64,000 bases of DNA from Papaver somniferum (taxonomy: Eukaryota > Streptophyta > Magnoliopsida > Ranunculales > Papaveraceae), in the NCBI RefSeq assembly GCF_003573695.1, contig NC_039359.1, positions 136,239,939-136,303,938 of the forward strand. Reading direction: 5' to 3'. How positions within the stretch are numbered: the stretch's first letter is position 1; every line of letters starts with the position of its first letter. The translations under genes and the position numbers were made by a program. Below the pieces are notes generated by a model. The model was not told the DNA's origin, made no database searches, and saw only the letters and a list, made by a program, of their open reading frames with translations. Below are positions 23,670 to 34,791 of this stretch, one piece after another.

Positions 23670-26600
23670 TGTAATGACCTACCCTTCCACCGATAATGTC
23701 TCCACTAAGCCACTGCGGTTATCCGACAATGTGGGGTTTTAACGGGCATTGATGCTGTAATCCAGCAGTAACTTCCCGGATGGTCACCCATCCTTGGATT
23801 ACTCCCGCCGGAGCACGCTTATCTGCAGAATTTTTTGAAGACGCTAGAGCCAATTGTGCTGAAAAGGCCTCGGTGTTAGGAAAGGACAAATCATTACTTA
23901 TATTCCATTTCATCGGCGAACCACTACCGAAATCGGGGTATATTACAATACCACCGCCTTAAATTGGAGCCGTCCTCGGCTCTGGAATATATTTTCAAGG
24001 CAAGATCTCCGACGTTCCCTGCCACTCATGAGAAGTACCTGGACCAGCCCAGTCCAGCGTACCTTCCCACCTTCGGTAGGTGACCCGTCGTCGGCTCTGA
24101 TACCATTTGTAATGACATGTTCCTCCACCGATATTGTTCCCACTTAGCCACTGCGGTTATCCGATAGTGCGGGGTTTTCAACGGGCATCGCTACGGTAAT
24201 CCAACAGAAACTTCCCAGATGGTTACCCATCCCTGGATTACTCCCGCCCGAGCACGCTTGACTGCAGATTTTTTACCAACTCTGGAGCCAATTGTGCTGA
24301 AAAGGCATCGGTGTTAGGAAATGACAAATAATTACTTATATTCTATTTCATCGGTGAACCACTTCCGAAATCGGGGTATATTACAATACCACCACCTTAA
24401 ATTGGAGCCGTCCTCGGCTCTGGTATATATTTTCAAGACCAGATCTCCGATGTTCCCTGCCCCTCATAAGAAGTACCTGGACCAACCCCTCCAGCGTACC
24501 TTCCCACCCTCGGTAGGTGACCCGTCTTCGGCTCTGATACCATCTGTAATGACCCACCCTTCCACCGATACTGTCCCCACTGCGGTTATCCGGCAATGTG
24601 GGATTTTCAACGGGCATCGATGCGGTAATCCAGCAGTAACTTCCCGGATGGTCACCCATCCCTGGGTTACTCCCGTCCAAACACGCTTAATTGCAGAGTT
24701 TTTTGCCAACTCTGGAGCCAATTGTGCTGAAAAGGCCTCGGTGTTAGGAAAGGACAAATCATTACTTATGTTCCATTTCATCGCGAACCACTGCCGCAAT
24801 CGGGGTATATTACAATACCACCACCTTAAATTGCAGCCGTCCTCGGCTCCGGAATATATTTTCAAGCCCAGATCTCCAACTTTCCCTGCCCCTCATGAGA
24901 AGTACCTGGACCAACCCCGTCTAGCGTACCTTCCCACCTTCGGTAGGTGACCCGTCGTCGGCTCTGATACCATTTGTAATGACCCTTCCCTCCACCGATA
25001 CTGTCCCCACATAGCCACTGCGGTTATCCGACTTTGTGGGGTTTTCAACGGGCATCGCTGCAGTAATCCGACAGAAACTACCCGGATGGTTACCCATCCC
25101 TGGATTACTCCCGCCCAAGCATGCTTGACTGCAGATTTTTTACCAACTCTGGAGCCAATGGTGCTGAAAAGGCCTCGGTGTTAGGAAATGACAAATCATT
25201 ACTTATATTCCATTTCATCGGCGAACCACTTCCAAAATCGGGGTATATTACAATACCACCACCTTAAATTGGAGCCGTCCTTGACTCTGGAATATATTTT
25301 CAAGCCCAGATCTCCGACGTTCCCTGCCCCTCATGAGAAGTACCTGGACCAACCCCTCCAGCGTACCTTCCCACCCTCGGTAGGTGACCCGTCTTCGGCT
25401 CTGATACCATCTGTAATGACCCACCCTTCCACCGATATTGTCCCCACTGCAGTTATCCAGCAGTGTGGGGTTTTCAACGGGCATCGATGCGGTTATCCAG
25501 CAGTAACTTCCCGGATGGTCAACCATCCCTGGATTACTATCGCCCAAGCACGCTTAATTGCAGAGTTTTTTGCCAACTCTTGAGCCAATTGTGCTGAAAA
25601 GGCCTCGGTGTTTAGAAAGGACAAATCATTACTTATATTCCATTTCATCGTGAACCACTGCCGCAATCAGGGTATATTACAATACCACCACCTTAAATTG
25701 GAGCCGTCCTCGGCTCCGGCATATATTTTCAAGCCCAGATCTCCGACTTTCCCTGCCCCTCATTAGAAGTACCTGTACCAACCCCGTCTAGCGTACCTTC
25801 CCACCTTCGGTAGGTGACCCGTCGTCGGCTCTGATACCATTTGTAATGACCCGTACCTCCACCGTTACTGTCCCCACTTAGCCACTGGGTTATCCGGCAG
25901 TGTGGGGTTTTCAACGGGGATCGCTACGGTAATCTGACAGAAACTTCCCGGATGGTGACCCAACCCTGGATTACTCCCGCCCGAGCACGCTTGACTGCAG
26001 ATTTTTTACCAACTCTGGAGCCAATTGTGCTGAAAAGGCCTCGGTGTTAGGAAATGACAAATCATTACTTATATTCCATTTCATCAGCGAACCACTTCCG
26101 AAATCGGGGTATAATACAATACCACCACCTTAAATTGGAGCCGTCCTTGACTCCGGAATATATTTTCTAGCCCAGATCTCCGACGTTCCCTGCCCCTCAT
26201 GAGAAGTATCTGGACCAACCCCTCCAGCGTACCTTCCAACCCTCGGTAGGTGACCCGTCTTCGGCTCTGATACCATCTGTAATGACCCACCCTTCCACCG
26301 ATATTGTCCCCACTGCGGTTATCAGGCAGTGTGGGGTTATCCAGCAGTAACGGGCATCGATGCGGTAATCCAGCAGTAACTTCCCGGATGGTCACCCATT
26401 CCTGGATTACTCCCGTCCAAACACGCTTAATTGCAGAGTTTTTTGCCAACTCTGGAGCCAATTGTGCTGAAAAGGCCTCGGTGTTAGGAAAGGACAAATC
26501 ATTACTTATATTCCATTTCATCAGCGAACCACTTCCGAAATCGGGGTATATTACAATACCACCACCTTAAATTGGAGCCGTCCTTGACTCCGGAATATAT

Positions 26601-28020
26601 TTTCTAGCCCAGATCTCCGACGTTCCCTGCCCCTCATGAGAAGTATCTGGACCAACCCCTCCAGCGTACCTTCCAACCCTCGGTAGGTGACCCGTCTTCG
26701 GCTCTGATACCATCTGTAATGACCCACCCTTACACCGATATTGTCCCCACTGCGGTTATCAGGCAGTGTGGGTTATCCAGCAGTAACGGGCATCGATGCG
26801 GTAATCCAGCAGTAACTTCCCGGATGGTCACCCATTCCTGGATTACTCCCGTCCAAACACGCTTAATTGCAGAGTTTTTTGCCAACTCTGGAGCCAATTG
26901 TGCTGAAAAGGCCTCGGTGTTAGGAAAGGACAAATCATTACTTATATTCCATTTCATCGCGAACCACTGTCGCAAAAAATCGGGGTATATTACAATACCA
27001 CCACCTTAAATTGGAGCCGTCCTCGGCTCCGGAATATATTTTCAAGCCCAGATCTCTGAATTTCCCTGTCCCTCATGAGAAGTACCTGGACCAACCCCGT
27101 CTAGCGTACCTTCCCACCTTCGGTAGGTTACTCGTCGTCGGCTCTGATACCATTTGTAATGACCCGTCCCTCCACCGATACTGTCCTCACTTAGCCACTG
27201 CGGTTATCCGGCAGTGTGGGGTTTTCAACGGGCATCGCTGCGGTAATCCGACAGAAACTTCCCGGATGGTTACCCATCCCTGGATTACTCCCGCCCGAGC
27301 ATGCTTGACTGCAGATTTTTTACCAACTCTGGAGCCAATTGTGCTGAATAGGCCTCGGTGTTAGGAAATGACAAATCATTACTTATATTCCATTTCATCA
27401 ACGAACCACTTCCGAAATCGGGGTATATTACAATACCACCACCTTAAATTGGAGCCGTCCTTGACTCCGGAATATATTTTCAAGCCCAGATCTCCGACGT
27501 TCCCTTCCCCTCATGAGAAGTACCTGGACCAACCCCTCCAGCGTACCTTCCCACTCTCGGTAGGTGACCCGTCTTCGGCTCTGATACCATCTGTAATGAC
27601 CCACCCTTCCACCGATACTGTCCCCACTGCGGTTATCCGCCAGTGTGGGGTTTTCAACAGGCATCGATGCGGTAATCCAACAGTAACTTCCCGGATGGTC
27701 ACCCATCCCTGGATTACTCCCGCCCAAGCACGCTTAATTGCAGAGTTTTTTTGCCAACTCTGGAACCAATTGTGCTGAAAAGGCCTCGGTGTTAGGAAAG
27801 GACAAATCATTACTTATATTCCATTTCATCGCGAACCACTGCCGCAATCGGGGTATATTACAATACCACCACCTTAAATTGGAGCCGTCCTCGGCTACAG
27901 AATATATTTTCAAGCCCAGATCTCCGACTTTCCCTGCCCCTCATGAGATGTACCTGGACAAACCCCGTCCAGCGTATCTTCCCACCCTCGGTAGGTGACC
28001 TGTCGTCGGCTCTGATACCA
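23670..28020 (-). repeat. Tandem array of ten Cassandra LTR-internal units
   Basis: LTRs of 270-280 bp start at 23670, 24109, 24545, 24975, 25412, 25842, 26278, 26715, 27155 and 27592, with a period of 430-440 bp. Each LTR (TGTAATA...TCATTACA on the minus strand) contains a 5S-derived block with AAGCGTGCT and GGATGGGTGACC. Each is separated by a 157-161-bp internal domain with the initiator-Met PBS TGGTATCAGAGCC and a purine-rich AAGGTGGTGGTA before the next LTR. Two unit types mostly alternate. The last internal domain ends at its PBS (28008-28020) with no 5' LTR beyond it. Confidence 0.88.
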
Positions 28021-29993
28021 AACTATAACATCCCGGTTTTCGGGCCCGGATCCTGTTCGGATCCATTGTCCGAAACCCCGAAGTGCTACTTCGATATCAT
28101 AGCCGAAGCCCAACTATTAAGCCCAAGCTAGTTAATTAATTTATTTGGGCTTATTTAATTTATGTTCGTTTTAATAATTCTATCACAGCGGAAACTTAGA
28201 AAATTATTTAGGAAAATCTAACCGTTGATTTAACCTAGTTGTAAAGCCACCGCAAGCAAAACACATTTTTGTTCTCAAATAAAAATATTAATACTGTCCA
28301 AGTTTTAAGATTTAATTAATAAGTAACAATTTTAACACTGAATTATGAAACTTTTTAATTTCAACACTAAATTGTAAAACTGAAAACAGACCAAGGTAGA
28401 CTCCTATAATTTTGCAGGCTTCATACGAGTTAGAAAATTTATGGTAATTATACGGATAAAATCTATATTGTAAATACTATTAAGTGTAAATTATTCAAGA
28501 TTTTTAAATGAGTTAAGTATCCTATGACCACGGTCAAACACTCAGTTGACCAACATTGTAGAAAATCAAAACTGTGACATTCTGTTTTCTAAAAATTATA
28601 TTAAATCATGCAAAACTCAAAATTGGATGAGACTCATCATTTTAGAAAAAAAATGGTATATGTTTATTTTCTTAGAGGCAGTAAGGTCTAAAAACCAATA
28701 TAACATAGTTCACAAATGGGATGTTTATGAGCCATTTAAAACTGTCAGATATTTTCTGGATTCAACACCGGTACAAAGAATTATTTTAAAAATAATTCCG
28801 CAATTCATAAAATTATAAAATTTACACCAAGTGTTCCTGAAGATGTTTTATGTTTATTGCAAAAAAATTCATCCTATAAACTATTAATGATTAAAATATA
28901 TTTACAGTCAACTCAACATCGTACAATATTTTACAGCTTTACATCTAAAACTAATTACATCTTTGAACTAGAATTTTACTCAAAAACAAAATTTTTAAGG
29001 ATTTAAAATTATTCTCTAGGCTCCACGTTGATCAACTCTTTGTCATGCATCAAATCTGGAATTGTTGTCATAATACGACGTGAGTTTTGACACTCAATAG
29101 GCAAAGAAGCAACAAAATGTTTTTAAACTCTTTTAATAAAACAATCATGATTTTAACCACAACATGCATATCTTGCATCATGTCATCCATATTTCACAAT
29201 AATATAATCAAAAATCAATTTTAACCGCTCGCCCCAGGGAGCCAATATCAAATAAAAGAATCAAACAATCAACTGCTCGCCCCGGGGAGCCAATATCAAC
29301 AAAAGAATCAAATAACCGCTCGCCCCAAGGAGCCCCACCTGAATTTAGGGAATCAAATTCGTTCCCAAGTATATCTCGTATCCCGTCAAAATATGTTAAA
29401 GATAATCATGCTCACAATAAAAATCACACCAAAATCATGAATAATTTTAAAAGCATTTAATCAAAACAGTTTTCCGAGTTGGTGTTGCGCCTACCTCAAT
29501 CGTAGTCCACAAAATTACCGATAAGAATAACGCAAAAATAATCAAAACACCTCCTCTATCCCAACAACTATTAATCTTTCTCTCAAGCTTCACGGTGAAC
29601 ATCAATACAAGGAATTGAGAGTATTTCCTCTAGTCATGGTAACAACTACTACCTCAGATTTTGATCAATTTTGGTGAATAAGAAAATAAATACACAATAT
29701 AAAAGGCTTTTATAATCGGCACACCCGACTTAAATGACCTAATACCGATCCTAATACTTCTACTAAAATTATGCAACAAGACTTTCCCTTACCCGATTGG
29801 TGTTTGACTAAACCAACCAGTCGACACATGGCATATGAATGCTAGCTGGACATTCCTTTTTACTTCCTAACAAGAAAAGTCAAAATACGTTTTTATATAT
29901 ATTATGAATCATGCAAATTCCATTCCTTTTCTTTTGGTGTATTTTCAAATCAAATATAGCCAATAAAAACATGACAAGTGACTAGGAATCAAA
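28021..29993 (+). repeat. Probable Ty3/gypsy LTR (Del/Tekay style) in the centre of the Cassandra complex
   Basis: AT-rich 1,973-bp segment unrelated to Cassandra. It opens with 'tataacatcccggttttcgg', close to the TGTAACATCCCGG start common in chromovirus LTRs, and ends ATCA two bases before a PBS on the plus strand. It contains 'gctcgccccagggagcc' repeats. No coding region is visible; the frame 28546-28818 is not convincing. Each end abuts a Cassandra PBS in inverted orientation. LTR identity is inferred from style, and no direct target duplication is seen. Confidence 0.4.
29224..29331 (+). repeat. Short tandem repeat, three copies
   Basis: About 40-50-bp units, each with 'gctcgcccc' followed by 'ggagcc'; the first two continue with 'aatatcaa', the third is cut short. 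Lies in the central segment. Confidence 0.75.
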
Positions 29994-30151
29994 TGGTATC
30001 AGAGCCGACGACGGTTCACCTGCCAAGGGTGGGAAGTTACGCTGGACGGGGTTGATCCAGGTGTTTCTCATGAGGGGCAGGGAACGTCGGACATTTAGGA
30101 TTGTATATATATTCTGGAGCCGAGGACGGATCCAATTTAAGGTGGTGGTAT
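29994..30151 (+). other. Cassandra internal domain, plus strand
   Basis: Starts with PBS TGGTATCAGAGCC (29994-30006) and ends with the purine-rich stretch before the LTR at 30152. It is collinear with the internal domains of the left array but inverted relative to them and more diverged. Confidence 0.85.
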
Positions 30152-30267
30152 TGTAATACCCCGATATTCGACAGTGGTTGGCCGAATGGAATATAAGTAA
30201 TAATTTTTTTTTTCCTAACACCGAGTCCTGATGGATTCACTTGACTGAGTTGTGAAAAAAATATCTC

Positions 30268-30320
30268 AGTTAAGCGTGCTCGGCCGGGAGTAGTCACAGG
30301 ATGGATGACCTCTCGGGAAG
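30268..30320 (+). promoter_or_regulatory. 5S rRNA-like Pol III promoter module 1
   Basis: Covers the equivalent of 5S box A (GTTAAGCGTGCT), the intermediate element and box C (GGATGGATGACCTC). Compared by eye with plant 5S rRNA, about nine of 52 positions differ. It is not a 5S gene: the 5' half and 3' end of the rRNA are missing. Confidence 0.7.
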
Positions 30321-30559
30321 CTGTTGCTGGATAACCGCAGTAGTGTCGTTAAAAATCCCACATTGCTGGATAACCGCAGTGGGTAAGTGAGAACAATATC
30401 GATGTTAGTTGGGATACAACTAGGGGTCGTTCTCTTGTGCTAGGGTGAAGGAGTATGTTGGGGGATTATGCCAGATACTGCTCTCACAGGAGACAAGGAA
30501 CGTCTACATTATACCGAGGACTGATGGATACACTTGACTGAGTTGTGAAAAAACTTCTC

Positions 30560-30612
30560 AGTTAAGCGTGCTCGGCTGGGAGTAGTCACAGGATGGGTGA
30601 CCTCTCGGGAAG
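30560..30612 (+). promoter_or_regulatory. 5S rRNA-like Pol III promoter module 2
   Basis: Near-copy of module 1 (GTTAAGCGTGCT, then GGATGGGTGACCTC), 292 bp downstream. Confidence 0.7.
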
Positions 30613-30857
30613 ATGCTGCTAGATAACCTCAGTAGTGCCGTTAAAAATCCCACACTACTGGATAACTGCAGTGGATAAGTGGGAGGGAACAATATCGGTG
30701 TTAGTTAGGATACAACTAGGGGTCGTTCGTTTGTGCTCGGATGGTGAGTATGCTGGGTCGTTATGCCAGATACTGGTCTCACAAGAGCCAAGGAACGTCT
30801 ACATTATACCGAGGACTTTTCAGCACAATTGGCTCCAGAGTTGGCAGAAAACTCTGT

Positions 30858-30910
30858 AGTAAAGCGTGCTCGGGTGGGAGTAATCCAGGGATGGGTGACC
30901 ATTCGGGAAG
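30858..30910 (+). promoter_or_regulatory. 5S rRNA-like Pol III promoter module 3
   Basis: More diverged (GTAAAGCGTGCT, GGATGGGTGACCATTC) and closest to the module found in the left-array LTRs, so it is probably the original one of this LTR. Confidence 0.65.
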
Positions 30911-32028
30911 TTTCTGCTGGATTACCGCTGCGATGCCCGTTAAAAACCCCACACTGCCGGATAACCGCAGTGGCTAAGTGAGGACAGTATCGGTGGAGGG
31001 ACGAGTCATTACAGGAGCCGTCTATTCGGAGAGGAATGTACCCTAATTAGGCGAAATCTCTCACGACCGCTCGTTTTAAGACTTCTTTGGGATTGGGAAG
31101 CTCTACGAGTATCGTTGGTGGGAAACTAGATAATTAAAGTTTATTATTAGTTTTCGATTAATTTGATTGACTAACGACGTTTGAACTTTGATTGCACCTA
31201 GTTTGTTTATGCTTGAGAAACTTCTCTTCTGATATAAGATTCACTCAAACTAGATCGAAGTTTTGACGGGGATCTTTAGACTGTTTGTAGATCTAAAGAC
31301 GTTTTGTGATAATCCATTGTTAACAAACTCCGTCCTGTGTGTAATTGATCACAAGAGATTCAAGTTGATTGTGTGCAGGTGTTTATTGAAGATCTAAGAA
31401 GATTTGAAGATAAAGAAGATTGCTTCTTTGATTTCATAATCTTTGGTGTGCACAAAACTTGATCGGCTTGGGATCCAACTATAATCGGTTTATCTTTGTG
31501 ATAACCTTGATTGATTAGTTGAGTAGATGGGCATCAATATATTGTCTTTCTGACTAAGAGTATTGATTGCAAAATCTAGACAATTACTTTGGTAGTTGTA
31601 TTGAGATAGATCTAAGAACCTGAAAAAGGAGTTTATTGGGATAAACAGAAGAGCCTTTTGTCAAACTCATATCACTTTTTTGAAAAGAGTTGTTACCGAA
31701 CAGATTTGTTGTTCCTTTACTGTTTGGAATACGAATCAAGGGAATTGTTCCAAGTGCAGGACTTATTAGAAGTTGGAGGCGCAGGGATACAGACAGACCT
31801 AGGTGAACTATAGGTTTAGTTGCTTGGTTTCAACTATACGAAGTTGGTTTCGATTTTGTATAGCGGCTTAATCCTGAGAGTATTCAATTCTGGACAAGGT
31901 CCCGGGGTTTTTCTGCATTTGCAGTTTTCTCGTTAACAAAATCTTGTTGTGTCTTTTACTTTTCTATTTCCGAAATTGTAATTGTTTTTATTGTAATTAG
32001 AAGTTTCCTAATTACTTGATAGCAATCC

Positions 32029-34392
32029 TAAAAAAGCGGGGTCTAACAACCAGACTCAATATTTCGATTAGCAATCTATATGGACTAACTCCATTATACT
32101 TTTAAGAGAATCAACTAGACAGTCAGACTCAATCTTATTAAAAGTATATCAAAGAGTTATATCTCACTTTCTCGATTCAATACTTACTCAAGCAAATAGA
32201 AATCTGCGAGTCTAATTGAATACAAGAGAAATCGCTTGAACGGTACCAAAGACCAAATGTTCAAGGATCAATCAATTTCAATCAACAACCAAAGGTTGGA
32301 TTTTCAAATTGATCGATTCAACGCACAACCTGTGATATTTCAATTATATAACAAAATATAATGCAGAAAAGAAATAACACAGACACCAGAAGTTTTGTTA
32401 ACGAGGAAACCACAAATGCAGAAAAACCCCGGGACCTAGTCTAGATTGAATACACACTGTATTAAGCCACTACAGACACTAGCTTACTACAAACTAACTT
32501 CGGTCTGGACTGTAGTTGAACCACAATAAATCTCACACTAATCTAAGGTACAGTTGCGCTCCTTACTTCTCTGATCCCAGCAGGATACTACGCACTTGAT
32601 TCCCTTAGCTGATCTCACCCACAACTAAGAGTTGCTACGACCCAAAGTCGAAGAATTTAATAAACAAATCTGTATCACACAGAAAAGTCTACGGTAATAG
32701 ATAAATCTGTCTCCCACAGAAATACCTACGATTTTTTGTTCCGTCTTTTGATAAATCAAGGTGAAGAGGAACCAATTGATAACCCGGACTTATATTCCCG
32801 AAGAACAACCTATAATTATCAATCACCTCACAATAATCTTAATCGACTAGCGAAAGAAGATATTACAGAATCAAAAACGATGAGACAAAGGTGTTTGTGA
32901 CTTCTTTTATATCTTGACTATCGGAGAAATCAATCTCAATCCAATCTTACGATTGTACTCAAATACGATAGAAACAGCAAGATCAGATCACGCAACTACA
33001 GAGAAAATAGTTGGGTCTGGCTTCACAATCCCAATGAAGTCTTCAACCTATAGGGTCTCGAGAAGAAACCTAAGGTTAAAGGAGAATCGACTCTAGCTAA
33101 TACAACTAGTATCACACAGAAAGTGTGGGGATTAGATTTCCCATTTGCTAGAGTTCTCCTTTATATAAAATTTCAAATCAGGTTTGCAATCAATGTTAGA
33201 TTAGTAACAAAGCATTCAATATTCACCGTTAGGTGAAAACCTGATTAGATTCAAGCTAATATATTTCAACTGTTAGATCTAACTTAGCTTGTTACACACA
33301 AATGAAATGCACGTTTATTTAGGTTTGTGTAACCGTACCCAAACATGTACACTTAGTTGGTTCAACAGTAGTTAACCAAATGGTTAGCCATATGAGCAGT
33401 TCCATATCAACCATATTCTTCTTTACCACAACTAGTTCAAATGACTCAAATGAACTAGTTAAAGAGTTGTTCAATTGCTTAGATCTTATAGAAGTATACT
33501 AGAAAAAATCGAAGCAAAAACGATTTGATTCACTGAATCAATTCATGAACTTTATAGCCACGGTTTGCAATTATGCATTCCTTAGTTTATATAAGTTTAA
33601 GTTCACGAATAATCGTTTTTAGAAAATAACCAACCTAAGTAAGTGGACTGGTACGCGGACTTAAGTACCCGGAATAAGTTTGTTTTCAGTTCACAAACTC
33701 CAGCAGATTTTCACGGGACGTGAACTTCCGATGGTGCGCGTACTGGTATGCCGATTTTAGTTCCAGTTTTCCTGAGTAGCAAAGTACGCATACTTTGGTT
33801 CAAGGAATAAGGACTTACACACGTATGAGTTATCACACAATGTTTATATCCTTTGAAGGTTATATTCTAAACTCACATTTCAATCCTTAAAACATTCTTA
33901 GAGGACGTTATATGATTGTTATTCACAAACCATTTTTCGTCAAAGCCATTTTCAAGTAATTGAAACTTAATATGACTTTCGTCATTAGTAAAGATGAACT
34001 TTGCCAAAGCGAAAGCTTACCAACACATATTTCGAGAAATAGATATGCGAGATAAACTCGGCTCGATATGGAAAATGTGTATAATCAAAGTCTATATAGC
34101 AATAAAACTTTTGTATCAAGATAGGAGATAGAGTAGATAGACTTTTGAGTGATAGATAAGTTCAAGTATCCACATACCTTTTAGTCGATGAAGTTCCACA
34201 AGTTCCTTGAGTAGTTCTTCGTCTTTGTATGATGATCGCCATGGAGTCTTGAGCTCAACTACACTTTCTATCCTAGTCCGAGACTTAACTATAAGTAGAC
34301 TAGAAATCAAGACTTATAGTTTTGATCACTAACATTGACAAACATGATTGAGATAGCAACACATGCGAGTTCGACCGATCAGTTCTCTAACA
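32029..34392 (-). repeat. Solo LTR of the element A family
   Basis: 2,364 bp, reverse-complement of the element A LTR (begins with the reversed TTTTTA end and GGGGTCTAACA, ends CTCTAACA). It is flanked by a perfect 5-bp target duplication AATCC (32024-32028, 34393-34397). No internal region is left, as after LTR-LTR recombination. It splits the B2 3' LTR. Confidence 0.9.
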
Positions 34393-34658
34393 AATCCTAT
34401 TGTGTTTGGTTAAGTCCGAACCTATTATCAAGTAATCATACTTTGTTGTTGTATTGTCTCGATCTTGTATCCATAGTCAATACACAAGTTATCTTGTTGT
34501 CGTATTGTCTTGATCTCGTATTCATAGACGATCACACGAAGTGTGAACCGATTAGTTGTATTGTCTCGACTCAGTCCATAGACAATCAATTTCGGAGAAA
34601 GGACTTATAGGTGGAAAATTTTTAGATTGAGGTATATTTGGGTACCCTCGTCGTTTCA

Positions 34659-34791
34659 AACCTAAATAATTTTAAACTCAAACTGTGTATTACCTATAAG
34701 ACTTTTTCATGTGAATTCGTTCCTCGAAATATAGATTACAAGATTTTCTCTTGTTGGAATTCATGTCGTGTACAATTCCGGTATATACTAG
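34659..34791. other. Unassigned 133-bp spacer between B2 and B4
   Basis: AT-rich DNA that matches no other repeat in the window, perhaps the original target of both insertions. I see nothing functional in it. Confidence 0.4.

Larger units (their letters stand above)
23670..31013. mobile_element. Composite, inverted Cassandra TRIM insertion
   Basis: One 7,344-bp insertion in the B2 LTR. Both outer ends are the same end of a Cassandra LTR (TGTAATGA at the left, TCATTACA at the right), so the halves are inverted. The left half (to 28020) is a minus-strand tandem array, the middle (28021-29993) is foreign, and the right half (29994-31013) is a plus-strand internal domain and LTR. Flanks are GGATC (23665-23669) and GGAGC (31014-31018), a 5-bp duplication with one mismatch. 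Uninterrupted LTRs read through this point. Cassandra is a known non-coding plant TRIM whose LTRs carry 5S rRNA promoter sequence. It has no ORF; open frames across the array are by-products of repetition. Confidence 0.85.
30152..31013 (+). repeat. Expanded Cassandra LTR with three 5S-like modules
   Basis: 862 bp against 270-280 bp for the LTRs of the left array. It starts TGTAATACCCC and ends TCATTACA like a normal Cassandra LTR, but it holds three 5S-derived modules spaced 292 and 298 bp apart. Each is followed by a 'cccaca...ggataac' block with a central 'ccgcagtgg'-type sequence. The spacers between modules share 'gatacaactaggggtcgtt' and 'ggaacgtctacattatacc'. Confidence 0.82.
18266..34658 (+). 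mobile_element. B2: family B retrotransposon, plus strand, heavily nested
   Basis: Plus-oriented copy. Its 5' end is a rearranged set of LTR pieces (18266-19087) interrupted by a gypsy-type LTR (19088-19981). A short ORF (19982-20323), the non-coding region and PPT (to 22120), and a 3' LTR split by the Cassandra complex and an A-family solo LTR follow. The split LTR adds up to about 2.8 kb, as expected for family B. B1 is inserted in its 5' LTR. Confidence 0.8.
22121..34658 (+). repeat. B2 3' LTR, split by two insertions
   Basis: The LTR pieces are 22121-23669, 31014-32028 and 34393-34658, together about 2.8 kb, starting TGTTAGAGC and ending TTTCA. The breaks are the Cassandra complex (23670-31013) and the A-family solo LTR (32029-34392). 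Both breaks rejoin collinearly with uninterrupted LTRs elsewhere in the window, such as 47284 onward. Confidence 0.88.

Noticed and set aside
23670..28020. CRISPR-like or ordinary satellite array
   Set aside because: The repeats are long (430-440 bp), with LTR ends, PBS and 5S modules, so they are tandem retroelement units.
23719..28113. Many overlapping open frames of 60-209 codons on both strands
   Set aside because: They recur with the 435-bp period of the Cassandra units, run through LTR and PBS signals, and exist on both strands. Cassandra is non-coding.
28546..28818. 90-residue ORF in the central segment of the Cassandra complex
   Set aside because: AT-rich, isolated and without motifs; expected by chance in a 2-kb segment of this composition.
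30268..30910. 5S rRNA genes
   Set aside because: Only the central promoter-bearing part resembles 5S; the 5' half and 3' terminus are missing and the modules sit inside an LTR.
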